DNA from: Deferribacter thermophilus
Lineage (GTDB): Bacteria > Chrysiogenota > Deferribacteres > Deferribacterales > Deferribacteraceae
Direction: 5' to 3'
Assembly (NCBI RefSeq): GCF_049472675.1
Contig: NZ_JAPNXM010000004.1
Span: forward strand, 1-64,000
Length of the DNA: 64,000 nucleotides
Shown here: piece by piece, positions 1 through 8,620 of the stretch
How the letters are laid out: each line of letters starts with the position of its first letter
How positions within the stretch are numbered: the stretch's first letter is position 1
Notes under the pieces: model-generated
The model's database searches: none
What the model saw: only the letters and a program-made list of their open reading frames with translations
Told to the model about the DNA's origin: nothing
Made by a program: the position numbers and the translations under genes

Positions 1-102
1 ATATCAAGTAAATGGAATGGTAGGGTAAGAGATTGGTCAAAAATATATCCGCAATTATATATTTACTTTCAGGAAAGGATTGACAGGTTTACAAATGGTT
101 AA
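1..102 (+). CDS. C-terminal fragment, possible IS256-type transposase
   Basis: Reading frame 1 is open from the window edge to a TAA at 100-102 and encodes 33 residues that start ISSKWNGRVRDWSKIYPQLY and end in FQERIDRFTNG. The pattern of Trp, Arg-x-Trp, Gln-Leu and a closing F-x-E-R resembles the C-terminal tail of IS256/mutator-type transposases as I remember them. A terminator-like hairpin follows at 153-181, which supports a real gene end. Only the tail is visible, so the assignment is tentative. It could be the end of any other protein. Confidence 0.35.
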   Translation: MSSKWNGRVRDWSKIYPQLYIYFQERIDRFTNG

Positions 103-152
103 TATTGTAGATAACAAAATGAGGATTTACACAAATAATGTTACAGGGTCGA

Positions 153-181
153 GGGTATTGACTAAAACAATACCCGTTTTT
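153..181 (+). terminator. Rho-independent terminator
   Basis: GGGTATTG (153-160) pairs perfectly with CAATACCC (168-175) across a 7-base loop, followed by a T run at 177-181. The T run is on the plus strand, so it best terminates the gene ending at 102. It abuts the rpmB stop codon from the other side. Confidence 0.7.
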
Positions 182-368
182 ATGCCTTTTGAACTTTTCC
201 TGCTTTCAGACATTTTGTACAAACTTTCTTTCTAACAACTTTCCCATTTTCTATTATTCTCATTTTGTGCACATTTGGGTAAAACACTCTTCTTGATACA
301 TTGTGAGCATGGCTAATGGTATGTCCAAACATAGGGCCTTTTCCACATATATCACATCTTCTTGCCAT
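180..368 (-). CDS. rpmB: 50S ribosomal protein L28
   Basis: Ribosomal protein L28, a component of the large subunit near the E site. The 62-residue protein begins MARRCDICGKGPMFGHTISH, typical of the family. It carries two CxxC pairs (Cys5/Cys8 and Cys50/Cys53), the zinc-binding form of L28. An AGGTAGGA-like Shine-Dalgarno lies just upstream on the minus strand. It stands alone, with no rpmG next to it. The 189 bases between it and the next gene (369-557) hold only AT-rich sequence, in which I see no clear gene or structure. Confidence 0.96.
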   Translation of the reverse strand: MARRCDICGKGPMFGHTISHAHNVSRRVFYPNVHKMRIIENGKVVRKKVCTKCLKAGKVQKA

Positions 369-557
369 TATCCTACCTCCATAAAAATAGCGAAAAACTC
401 ATATATATTAATTTTAGAAATTTTGCAACGACTTTATTAAAAAATCGATAATCTATTTAAATTACCAGAAAGAATTATCTGTAAGATAAAATGTATATAA
501 AAGTAACATGATAAATTTATAAATCTCATATGGGATTATTACCTCACTACTTTAATA

Positions 558-1826
558 TTATTGTTTTGCAAAATATTTTTCTAACTCATTGACTATGGTT
601 TTTACACTAATCGGTTTTTTTAAAATTATGGGATTATCTAAAAGTTGATTTGCCAAATCTGTCTCTCTTTCAGAGTTAGTTAGCACTATTTTAAATATAT
701 CTTTGTTAATTTCATAATTTTCATTGTAAAGCTTTACTATCAAGTTGTTTTCTATAAATAAATCACTTATTACTGCATCGATTTTTTCTTCATGTAAAAT
801 CTTTTTTGCTTCATCAATAGAAGTGGCAGTAAAAATCTTTAAATTATATTTAGATAGAGCTTCTTTTAAAGTATCTAATACAATTTTATCTTTATTAACC
901 AAAAGTATTGATAGCTTTGGTTTAAATTTGCTTAAATCGACTTCTTTATATTTATCTATGGTTGAAAAGGTGTTTGTAATAGTCGGTAGGTATATTTTTA
1001 CTTCTGTTCCCACATTTTCTGAAGAATTTACAATAATATGGCCATTATGCTGTTTAATTATGCTGTATGTTACATATAATCCAAGTCCTAAAGCTTCTTT
1101 ATCTTTTTTAGTGGTGAAAAAAGGCTCAAAAATTTTGCTTAAATATTCTTCTTTAATACCTAACCCGTTATCTTTAAAAATGATTTCAATATATTCTTTT
1201 TCATAATCTTTTATTTCTACAGGTAAGTGCTCTGGAGAAATCTTTTTAACAAAAATATCAACTATCCCACCATTTGGCATAGCTTCAATTGAATTTGTAA
1301 GTATATTTTTAACAACTTGTAGTAGTTGGTTATAATCTGCTTCAATTGCAGAAATATTTTTATCATAATGGGTTTTTATAAGAATATTTTCAGGGATGTT
1401 AAATTTAGATAATTTCAAAAAATCATTTATTATACTTTGAGGTGAAACGATTTTTTTAGTTGTTTTTTCCTCTAATGTAAATTCAAGTATCTGATGTATA
1501 ATTTTTGATGCTTTAAAGGCAGATTCGTTGATAAGCTTTAAAATATTTTTTATGTTTTGTTCAAACATTTCACTTTTTAATAGATAGCTTGATAAAGTTG
1601 TAACTGGTGTTAATAGGTTGTTTAATTCGTGAGCTATATTGCTAGTTAGTTCAGTTATACTGATAAATTTTTCGGTATTAATCAAGTGCTTTGCAATTTT
1701 ATGATGAAAAGATATATCATATATAAAACTAAAAATATATTTTAGCTCCCCTTTTTCAAACTTTCCTATGGCATTTTCAACAACATAAACTTCATTGCCA
1801 TGTTTGTCTAAATAAACCATTTCCAT
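558..1826 (-). CDS. Histidine kinase-receiver half of a frameshifted hybrid sensor kinase
   Basis: C-terminal part of a hybrid histidine kinase. Residues 1-48 complete a PAS domain whose first half lies in the neighbouring frame. The H-box has phospho-acceptor His66 (AHELNN), followed by an N-box around Asn178, a DNGLG loop at 219-223 and a GLGLG loop. A receiver domain covers roughly 304-420, with candidate phospho-acceptor Asp355, Thr383 and Lys403/404. The usual acidic pair of the receiver is weak here (NKD at 311-313). No Shine-Dalgarno precedes the apparent ATG at 1826, and the frame is open upstream through RRKKTVKN. I therefore infer that this is not a separate gene but the continuation of the 1792-2967 gene, displaced by one base in an A8 run. 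Its output partner is not visible. Confidence 0.85.
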   Translation of the reverse strand: MEMVYLDKHGNEVYVVENAIGKFEKGELKYIFSFIYDISFHHKIAKHLINTEKFISITELTSNIAHELNNLLTPVTTLSSYLLKSEMFEQNIKNILKLINESAFKASKIIHQILEFTLEEKTTKKIVSPQSIINDFLKLSKFNIPENILIKTHYDKNISAIEADYNQLLQVVKNILTNSIEAMPNGGIVDIFVKKISPEHLPVEIKDYEKEYIEIIFKDNGLGIKEEYLSKIFEPFFTTKKDKEALGLGLYVTYSIIKQHNGHIIVNSSENVGTEVKIYLPTITNTFSTIDKYKEVDLSKFKPKLSILLVNKDKIVLDTLKEALSKYNLKIFTATSIDEAKKILHEEKIDAVISDLFIENNLIVKLYNENYEINKDIFKIVLTNSERETDLANQLLDNPIILKKPISVKTIVNELEKYFAKQ

Positions 1827-2967
1827 ATTTTTTACTGTTTTTTTTCTTCTTTAATAAATTTAAAAAAAACTCTCTCTGTTTTGGATCTTTATAAAAAGTT
1901 AAAACTTCCTTGTTTAAGATTTCATCTTTAGTAGAGTATTTGAAAAGATTTAGAAAAGCTTGGTTGCAATCTATAAATTTTCCATCTGGAGTAGTGATAG
2001 TTATGCCTGCAATGTTATTTTCTATAAAGTCTCTAAAATTTTCTTCAAGATTATGAAGTGCTAATGTTTGTCTTATTTCATAGATAGATTTTGATACTGT
2101 GTTAATTATTTGAGACAACAAAATAAGTTCGAATTGCTCTAATTTTTTATTAGGCCTATTAAAATTTATAGAAATATAACCGATGAGTTTATTTTTGTAT
2201 TCTAATCTTTTTAGCACTATAATTGTTCCTATTTTTCTTTGAGATAAATAACAACAAATTCCAAAATCTTCCGTATTATCTTTTTTTAAAACAACAGTTT
2301 TTTTATTTTTTAAGAGCTTAAAGCATGCTGGCATTTTATCAATAGGTTGATTTAGCAAATTTTTAAATATACTTTTTCTTGCATTATAAGTTGTATAATT
2401 AACTATGCGTTTTTCATCATCAAAAAGAAAAAGTAAGATATGCTTTATATCGGGATGTTTTTTAAGATAATTTTTAGTAAGTATCATTATATCTGATTCA
2501 GTCAATGCGTCTTTGAGTTTGTTATTGAGATTATTTAAAATGGAGAGTAAAGTGGCTTGATATTTTAGTTGTTTTTGTAAAACTTTTTTTTCGTGTATAT
2601 CGATAGCAGTGACTAATCCTGCTGGTCTTCCTCTAAATATGGTAGTTTTACCTTCCAGTAATACCCATCTTTTTTCCCCATCTTTTCTTTTTACCAAAAC
2701 TTGATATTTATGATGACTCTCGATCCCTTCTTGTCTTTTTGTTCCCCGCTCTTTTACTATTTCTTTAAATTTGTCATCTACAAGTTCCCAAAAAAGCATC
2801 CCAATTAACTCTTCATGTGAATAACCTGTAATTACTGATGTGGCGGGGTTGGCATAAATTATTTTATTGTCTTGATAGATTAAGATTGCTACAGTAGTTT
2901 TATTGGCAAGGTCATTGAATATATAAAAAAACTCCTGACGCTCAAGGTTCATATTTAATTTTAACAT
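1792..2967 (-). CDS. PAS-GAF-PAS sensor, N-terminal half of a frameshifted kinase
   Basis: Sensory input half of the kinase. Residues about 15-130 form a PAS domain (NPATSVITGYSHEEL, then a typical KRKDGEKRWV core). Residues about 140-300 look like a GAF-type domain. A second PAS starts near 308 but stops mid-fold after KKKKNSKKYGNGLFRQTWQ. On the coding strand the sequence GAAG-A8-CAG lies at about 1837-1850. Removing one A gives KKKKTVKNMEMVYLDKHGN, which continues the PAS fold into the kinase at 558-1826. The restored protein would have PAS-GAF-PAS-HisKA-HATPase-receiver order and about 770 residues. No transmembrane segment is evident, so it is probably a cytoplasmic sensor. Confidence 0.8.
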   Translation of the reverse strand: MLKLNMNLERQEFFYIFNDLANKTTVAILIYQDNKIIYANPATSVITGYSHEELIGMLFWELVDDKFKEIVKERGTKRQEGIESHHKYQVLVKRKDGEKRWVLLEGKTTIFRGRPAGLVTAIDIHEKKVLQKQLKYQATLLSILNNLNNKLKDALTESDIMILTKNYLKKHPDIKHILLFLFDDEKRIVNYTTYNARKSIFKNLLNQPIDKMPACFKLLKNKKTVVLKKDNTEDFGICCYLSQRKIGTIIVLKRLEYKNKLIGYISINFNRPNKKLEQFELILLSQIINTVSKSIYEIRQTLALHNLEENFRDFIENNIAGITITTPDGKFIDCNQAFLNLFKYSTKDEILNKEVLTFYKDPKQREFFLNLLKKKKNSKKYGNGLFRQTWQ

Positions 2968-3144
2968 TAAAATTAGAACAAATCAAATTTTATTAAGAAA
3001 TTTAATGTTAGAAATAAACTATCTTAAACTTTTTTTGATTCTATTAAAAATATTAATTATTTCTTTTATTTTTTTATAATTATATTGATTTATCGTTGTT
3101 TTTTTTGTAGTGAAATTATAATTTACAAAATATAGGGAGGTATT

Positions 3145-4014
3145 ATGTACTTTCAAGAGGTGATTTTAAAGCTTCAGCAGTTTTGGTCTGACTATGGCTG
3201 TATCATATACCAGCCTTATGATATAGAGGTTGGAGCAGGTACTTTTAACCCAGCTACATTTTTAAGGTGTCTTGGACCTGAGCCATGGAATGTGGCTTAT
3301 GTTGAGCCAAGTAGAAGACCTACTGATGGTAGATATGGGGAAAATCCAAATAGGTTGCAGCATTATTACCAGTTTCAAGTTATTTTAAAACCATCCCCTG
3401 ATAATATTCAGGAGATTTATCTTTATAGTTTAAAGTATCTTGGGATTGATCCTTTAGAACATGATATAAGATTTGTAGAAGATGATTGGGAGTCACCTAC
3501 GCTTGGTGCTTGGGGGCTTGGTTGGGAAGTATGGTTGGATGGAATGGAAATTACTCAATTTACCTATTTTCAACAAGCTGGTGGTATTGATTTAAGCCCT
3601 GTTTCTGGTGAAATAACTTATGGTTTAGAGCGAATCGCTATGTATTTACAAAAAGTGGACTCAGTATTTGATTTAAAATGGAATAAAGATGTTACTTATG
3701 GTGATGTTTATCATAGAAATGAAGTGGAGTTTTCAAAATATAATTTTGAAGAAGCTGATACGGAAATGTTATTTACTCTTTTTAATATGTATGAGAAAGA
3801 GTGTGTAAGGCTAATTGAAAAAGGATTGCCTTTGCCAGCTTATGATTTCTGTCTAAAGTGTAGCCACACTTTTAATCTTCTCGATGCCAGGAATGCAATA
3901 TCAGTAACAGAAAGGACAGGTTATATAGCAAGAGTTAGACATCTTGCTAAGCTTTGTGCAGAGAACTATCTCAAAACAAGAGAGGAGCTTGGCTTTCCTT
4001 TACTTAAAAAATAA
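3145..4014 (+). CDS. glyQ: Glycine--tRNA ligase alpha subunit
   Basis: Catalytic alpha subunit of the bacterial alpha2beta2 glycyl-tRNA synthetase, which charges tRNA-Gly. At 289 residues it has the family length, with the near-invariant stretches QQFWSDYGC, GAGTFNPATFLR and EPSRRPTDGRYGENPNR. The start is set by the strong Shine-Dalgarno AGGGAGG at 3133-3139. The beta-subunit gene glyS, which usually follows directly, is absent here and from the rest of the window. The next gene is a chemoreceptor. glyS must therefore lie elsewhere if the enzyme is of this type. Confidence 0.97.
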   Translation: MYFQEVILKLQQFWSDYGCIIYQPYDIEVGAGTFNPATFLRCLGPEPWNVAYVEPSRRPTDGRYGENPNRLQHYYQFQVILKPSPDNIQEIYLYSLKYLGIDPLEHDIRFVEDDWESPTLGAWGLGWEVWLDGMEITQFTYFQQAGGIDLSPVSGEITYGLERIAMYLQKVDSVFDLKWNKDVTYGDVYHRNEVEFSKYNFEEADTEMLFTLFNMYEKECVRLIEKGLPLPAYDFCLKCSHTFNLLDARNAISVTERTGYIARVRHLAKLCAENYLKTREELGFPLLKK

Positions 4015-4023
4015 TTTAATGGT

Positions 4024-4049
4024 TAAGATTTAAAAATTTAGTACGATAA
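4024..4049 (+). promoter_or_regulatory. Possible sigma-28 (FliA) promoter for the chemoreceptor
   Basis: TAAGATTT (4024-4031), 10 bases, then TACGATAA (4042-4049) resembles the flagellar sigma-28 consensus TAAAGTTT-N11-GCCGATAA with several mismatches. It lies 33 bases before the chemoreceptor start, a gene class often driven by FliA. Weak evidence in AT-rich DNA. Confidence 0.3.
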
Positions 4050-4081
4050 TAAAATATAAACAATTATTAAGGAGTGTAGCT

Positions 4082-6109
4082 GTGTTGAGAGTAAAAAGTA
4101 ATAAAAATCTTTGGAAAGATATGAATATTTCCACGAAAATATTTCTCTTTTTGGTAGTAATTCTTGTTTTAAGTTATGTATTTTCTGTTTATTTTATAAT
4201 CAATTCTACCAAAAAACATGTATCAAAAGAGATTGGAAAAGAGTTAACCGCTCAAGTAGAAACATTGAAATCGTTCTTGGATTCTACGGATAAAACTAGT
4301 GATGAGATTAGAAAAGAGATAGAGGATAATGCTTTATACGATTTAACAGAAAGAGTTCAGAGTTTGAAAAGTACCCTTACAAAGCTTTATTCCACATACA
4401 CTTCAGTGGGCATGACACCTACAGTAATAAAGTTTCAATTGAGCACAGAAATTTTACAGACAAAAATAGGTGAGACTGGTTATGCTTATGCATTAGATTC
4501 CAATGGTAATCTTGTGGTGCACCCTACAAAGCAGGGGACTAACTTAAAAGGAGTTAAGCATATTGATAAAATTATAGAGGAAAAAAATGGAGTGATTGTT
4601 TATGAAAGGGTAACAGATAAAAGTCGTCCAAAAGTTTATGCTACATATAGATATTTACCTCAACTTGATTGGATTATTGTTTTATCTATACCTGAAAAAG
4701 AGTTGATGAAAATTGCTCAAAAGGTGCAAAATGAAATTTTGAATGATGTTAAAAAGACTGTGAAAAACCTTAAAATTGGAGAAACTGGTTATTTTTATAT
4801 TATGGACTCAAAAGGTGTTTTATTGGTCCACCCATCTAAAAAATATGAAGGAACGAGTATTTACAATTACGATTTTGCAAAAGAGATGATAAAGAAGAAA
4901 AGTGGAGTTATAAGATATAAATGGGAGGGGAAATATAAAATAGTCGCTTACACATATTATCCGAAAAGGGATTGGATTATTGCTGGTGGAAGCTACGAAG
5001 ATGAGTTTATTGGGCATACAGTTAAATCCACAATTAATACATTTTTATTAACAAGTATAATAACATTTGTAGTTTTGATGGGTGCACTTCGCTTAGTATT
5101 TAAAATAAATGTAATAAAGCCTATCGAAGCTTTAGAATCACTTTTTGCAAAGATTGCTCAAGGTGATTTAACACAAACTCTTAAAGTTGAAAGAAGAAAC
5201 GAGATAGGAAGAATTATTGAACATGTAAACAATATGGTAATTCAGATGAACAAAGCGTTGTGTGAGGTTAATAACTCAACAAAAACTGTGGCAAGCTCTG
5301 CAGAAGCGTTGTCTGCATCGAGTAACCAGATGACTGCAGGTGCAGAATCTCAGGCTGAAAGGGTTTCATCTGTTGAGGTTGCAGTGCAGGAGATGACAGC
5401 AACAATTACTGAGATAAGTAGAAATTTAGAAGAGATAAATAGTGAGATAAATACCATTAGAAATTCTGCAGAGACTGGTAGAGAAGTTATTGAAGAAACA
5501 GTGGAAGGAATTAGTAATTTGTCAAATAATGTTATAACATCTGCTGATAAGATAAAAGAGCTTGGTAAAGCATCTGAGCAGATCGGAGAGATTTTACAGG
5601 TAATTTCTGATATTGCAGACCAAACAAACTTATTGGCCTTAAATGCTGCAATTGAGGCTGCAAGAGCAGGTGAACATGGTAGAGGTTTTGCAGTAGTTGC
5701 AGATGAGGTGAGAAAACTTGCAGAAAGAACAGCCAAAGCAACAGGTGAAATTGATGAAATGATAAAGTCAATACAAAATGAGGTTCAATCCTCAGTTGTC
5801 CAAATGGATAAAGGGGCAAAACTTGCCGAAGAAGGTTCAATGCTTGTGGGTAATTTGAAAATGAGCTTAGAAGAGATAATAAATGGTGTTTTAGATGTAG
5901 CAGATAAAATAAATGCTGTGGCATCAGCAGTTGATCAGCAGTCAGCTACTAGTCAAGAGATTTCTAATAATATGGCTGAAATAGCTACAATTTCGCAAGA
6001 GAATGCATCTATTGCTCAGGAAAATCACAATCAGGCAGAGATGCTTAAAGAATTAGCAGCTAAATTACAGCAAATTGTTGATGCTTTCAAACTGATGGAA
6101 TGTAAATAA
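4082..6109 (+). CDS. Methyl-accepting chemotaxis protein, double-Cache sensor
   Basis: Inner-membrane chemoreceptor of 675 residues. A transmembrane helix lies at about 17-40 and a second at about 320-342. Between them is a periplasmic dual-Cache region in which the motif IGETGY...D-S-x-G-x-L-x-V-H-P occurs twice (about 130-155 and 235-258). This marks two Cache modules, which in this family bind small organic ligands. HAMP follows at about 343-395, and then the signalling coiled coil, whose hairpin tip contains DQTNLLALNAAIEAARAGEHG, is conserved for CheA/CheW binding. The GTG start at 4082 is supported by AAGGAG at 4069-4074. An in-frame ATG at 4121 is less likely. No C-terminal CheR-tethering pentapeptide is seen. 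A terminator follows at 6135-6178. The ligand cannot be deduced. Confidence 0.93.
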   Translation: MLRVKSNKNLWKDMNISTKIFLFLVVILVLSYVFSVYFIINSTKKHVSKEIGKELTAQVETLKSFLDSTDKTSDEIRKEIEDNALYDLTERVQSLKSTLTKLYSTYTSVGMTPTVIKFQLSTEILQTKIGETGYAYALDSNGNLVVHPTKQGTNLKGVKHIDKIIEEKNGVIVYERVTDKSRPKVYATYRYLPQLDWIIVLSIPEKELMKIAQKVQNEILNDVKKTVKNLKIGETGYFYIMDSKGVLLVHPSKKYEGTSIYNYDFAKEMIKKKSGVIRYKWEGKYKIVAYTYYPKRDWIIAGGSYEDEFIGHTVKSTINTFLLTSIITFVVLMGALRLVFKINVIKPIEALESLFAKIAQGDLTQTLKVERRNEIGRIIEHVNNMVIQMNKALCEVNNSTKTVASSAEALSASSNQMTAGAESQAERVSSVEVAVQEMTATITEISRNLEEINSEINTIRNSAETGREVIEETVEGISNLSNNVITSADKIKELGKASEQIGEILQVISDIADQTNLLALNAAIEAARAGEHGRGFAVVADEVRKLAERTAKATGEIDEMIKSIQNEVQSSVVQMDKGAKLAEEGSMLVGNLKMSLEEIINGVLDVADKINAVASAVDQQSATSQEISNNMAEIATISQENASIAQENHNQAEMLKELAAKLQQIVDAFKLMECK

Positions 6110-6134
6110 GATTTTAAAGTTATTTAATAAATTT

Positions 6135-6178
6135 AGGGATTTCTTCAAAGCTTAGAAGAAGTCCCTAATTATTTTTTT
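6135..6178 (+). terminator. Rho-independent terminator after the chemoreceptor
   Basis: AGGGATTTCTTC (6135-6146) pairs with GAAGAAGTCCCT (6155-6166), with one G-T pair and an 8-base loop. T7 follows at 6172-6178. Confidence 0.85.
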
Positions 6179-6232
6179 AATAATATTAAAATAAAAATTT
6201 AAATTTATTTAGTCGTTATGACTCGATAAATT

Positions 6233-7810
6233 TTAATTAGGAATTATTAAATAATCTCCAGGGGTTAGGAGGGTTGTTTTAAGTTTATTTTTTCTTTTTA
6301 ATTTTTCAACGGTTGTATTGAACCTTTTAGCAATATCCCAAAGTGTATCCCCTTTTTGGATTCTATACTTTCTTGTTTTCTTATTATAGCTGTATTTATA
6401 ACTTTCTTTTGAAATAATTATTGGGTCACCTGGTCTTATCAATCTGGGGTTTATCCCTTTATTCAGTTTTAACAGTTTGCCTACAGTCATTCCAAACCTA
6501 TGTGCAATCCCGTAAAAGGTGTCCCCTCTTTTTACAATATATACTTTCGGTATTATGGCATTGATATCGTTTTTAAAGTTTTGCATTGCTAAAGATTTTT
6601 CGTATTTTTTTATTGGTATGAAAATAGGTCCAGAAAACAAAATATAATCATAATATAATCCGTTTAATTTTTTTATAGAGTTTACAGAAATATTAAATTT
6701 TTTTGCTATCCTTTTTAAAGATTCTTTCTTTTTTGCGTAATAAATTTTTACCTGAAGCAATTCTTCAGGGCTCATATTTGCTATCTTTTGTTCGAGAATA
6801 TGTTTTGTGCCAAAAGGGATTCGTAATGCGAATTCATCATCAGGTGGTGTGATAGGTTTTTTTAGTGCTGGGTTAAGTTCCTTTAAAGTATCAAAATCAG
6901 TATTTAAAAGGTCTGCAATAACATACAAGTTTACTGGTTGATTTAATTTGATTTTATCAAATAAAAGTGGATCTGAAGTGGGAGGTTCAAAACCATATCT
7001 TAAATAATTTTTGTAAATAATAGTCAGTGCTATGAATTTTGGGACATAATCCTTAGTCTCTCTTTTTAAATATCTATATTTACTTAGTTTGAAAAAATCT
7101 TTTGTTTTATATCTTTGGGTAGCTTTCATTACTTTATAAAAACCACCGTTATATGCAGCTATTGCTAAATACCAGTCATTAAAATATTCATATAAATATT
7201 TAAGATATTTTGCAGCTGCAATAGTTGCTTTTTCAAAATCTCTTCGCTCATCCATCCAGAAATTATTTTTGAGTCCATAAATTTTTCCTGTGGATTCCAT
7301 AAATTGCCACATACCACCAGCACCAGCAGGTGAGTAAGCATAAACATCAAAACCACTTTCTGCAAATGGTAGACAAGCAAGATCCGTAGGTAATCCCATT
7401 CTTCTGAATATATCTTTTACAATATAGATATACTTGTTAGCATTGTTTAACCATTTTTGAAAAGTTGTGGGGTAGGTTTTGGTATATCTTTTTATAAAAT
7501 ATTTAACTCTTTTGTTAATTACTATTGGTATATCATAATTTTTTTGGTCATAATTTTCTGAATCTAGATTTAGGCTTAATTTTTTATCAAAAATTTCATT
7601 AAAGTTTATTTGAAAATTAAAAGTGTCTAATTGAAACTGAGATTTGTCTAAATCTTTTATTAGTTTAGTTTTTTTAACTGGGATTGTTTTAGGAGTTTGA
7701 GTATTTATTTGATTGTTACTAATAGATTTGTTTATCTCACCTTTAAATTCAATGTAAGAACAGGAAGAAAGAAAAATCAATATAAAAATTAATCTAAAAA
7801 TTTTTCTCAT
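6233..7810 (-). CDS. mltD: LysM-containing membrane-bound lytic murein transglycosylase (MltD-type)
   Basis: Lipoprotein that cleaves peptidoglycan glycan strands to 1,6-anhydro products. The signal peptide ends in the lipobox LSSC, with Cys17 as the lipidated residue. The SLT domain spans about 115-250. It shows the catalytic glutamate Glu151 in FAESGF and the family motif SPAGAGGMWQFM. Two clear LysM modules at the C-terminus (YIVKRGDTFYGIAHRF and YRIQKGDTLWDIAKRF) bind peptidoglycan. A more divergent third LysM-like stretch (KIYYAKKKESLKRIAKKFN) precedes them. Length 525 aa, in the range of MltD/DniR proteins. It is followed on the same strand by a glycosyltransferase after 21 bases reckoned upstream (7811-7831). 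Confidence 0.92.
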   Translation of the reverse strand: MRKIFRLIFILIFLSSCSYIEFKGEINKSISNNQINTQTPKTIPVKKTKLIKDLDKSQFQLDTFNFQINFNEIFDKKLSLNLDSENYDQKNYDIPIVINKRVKYFIKRYTKTYPTTFQKWLNNANKYIYIVKDIFRRMGLPTDLACLPFAESGFDVYAYSPAGAGGMWQFMESTGKIYGLKNNFWMDERRDFEKATIAAAKYLKYLYEYFNDWYLAIAAYNGGFYKVMKATQRYKTKDFFKLSKYRYLKRETKDYVPKFIALTIIYKNYLRYGFEPPTSDPLLFDKIKLNQPVNLYVIADLLNTDFDTLKELNPALKKPITPPDDEFALRIPFGTKHILEQKIANMSPEELLQVKIYYAKKKESLKRIAKKFNISVNSIKKLNGLYYDYILFSGPIFIPIKKYEKSLAMQNFKNDINAIIPKVYIVKRGDTFYGIAHRFGMTVGKLLKLNKGINPRLIRPGDPIIISKESYKYSYNKKTRKYRIQKGDTLWDIAKRFNTTVEKLKRKNKLKTTLLTPGDYLIIPN

Positions 7811-7831
7811 TGATAAACCCTACTATAAAAA

Positions 7832-8614
7832 TCAAAACTTTTCAATGCTTTTGTTAATACCTTGTGATACTATTTTAAATTTATAATTTAATGTGTGCAT
7901 TATTTCCCTTTTTGCTTTTAAATCAAGATATTTATTATATCTATTTAAAAATTTTGCAAGAGATAAAAGCCTATAAAATTCTATATGTTTTTCATGAGTA
8001 CTTAAGTGGTCATTTAAAAAGAATCTTTTTACAATTAGAGGAGTTTTTAGATAACCAATTTTATAAAAAAGTGAAACTCTAAGCCATAGGTCATAATCTT
8101 CTGCAATTTTTAAGTGTTCATCAAAATATCCTACCTTTTCAAATACAGTTTTCTTGGCAATAAAGCTTGAAGGGCTTATTCTGCAATGGTCTAAAATTTT
8201 TAATAAAATATGACCACCAAATTTTTCATGTTTCTTGCCTTGATTTATGAATTTCCCTTTTTTATACCAAAATTCATTGGTATGGCATACTTCTACACCT
8301 TCTTTTTCCATATAGTTTAGCTGCATTTCCAATTTTTTTGGTAGCCATAAATCATCTGAGTCTAAAAAGGCTATAAATTCACCTTTTGCGGCCTTTATAC
8401 CAGTATTTCTTGCTGCACTTACCCCTAAATTATTTTCTAATTTTATAAATTTTATCAGATTTAAATAAGGGGTTAACTCCTTTTTGATATCTATTGATGA
8501 GCCATCATCTATTATTATTATCTCAAAGTTTTTGTAGGTTTGCCATAAGACAGATTCAATGGCATCTTTAAGAGAATCAATTCTATCTTTTACAGGTATA
8601 ATTACAGAAACCAT
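7832..8614 (-). CDS. Family 2 glycosyltransferase
   Basis: GT-A fold glycosyltransferase that transfers a sugar from a nucleotide-sugar donor, probably to a surface polysaccharide or glycolipid. The N-terminus MVSVIIPVKDRIDSLKDAIE, the DDG at 36-38 and the DxD-type FLDSDDLW (Asp85, Asp87, Asp88) are the nucleotide and metal-binding motifs. An ISPSS/EDYDLWLR stretch around 145-180 matches the acceptor side of this family. No membrane segment is seen, so it is cytosolic or peripheral. It sits between mltD and an Lrp-type regulator on the same strand. Donor and acceptor are not recognisable. Confidence 0.88.
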   Translation of the reverse strand: MVSVIIPVKDRIDSLKDAIESVLWQTYKNFEIIIIDDGSSIDIKKELTPYLNLIKFIKLENNLGVSAARNTGIKAAKGEFIAFLDSDDLWLPKKLEMQLNYMEKEGVEVCHTNEFWYKKGKFINQGKKHEKFGGHILLKILDHCRISPSSFIAKKTVFEKVGYFDEHLKIAEDYDLWLRVSLFYKIGYLKTPLIVKRFFLNDHLSTHEKHIEFYRLLSLAKFLNRYNKYLDLKAKREIMHTLNYKFKIVSQGINKSIEKF

Positions 8615-8620
8615 TAAGCT

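Noticed and set aside
745..1206. 153-codon plus-strand open frame
   Set aside because: It lies wholly antisense to the histidine kinase domains, has no ribosome site, and its sequence is a low-complexity mirror of the real gene.
2968..3144. T-box or other riboswitch before glyQ
   Set aside because: The 177 bases contain no T-box sequence or strong stem; they are AT-rich with only a ribosome site near the start.
5350..5924. Two long minus-strand frames within the chemoreceptor gene
   Set aside because: They mirror the repetitive coiled-coil coding sequence of the chemoreceptor, and the translated sequence is compositionally odd.
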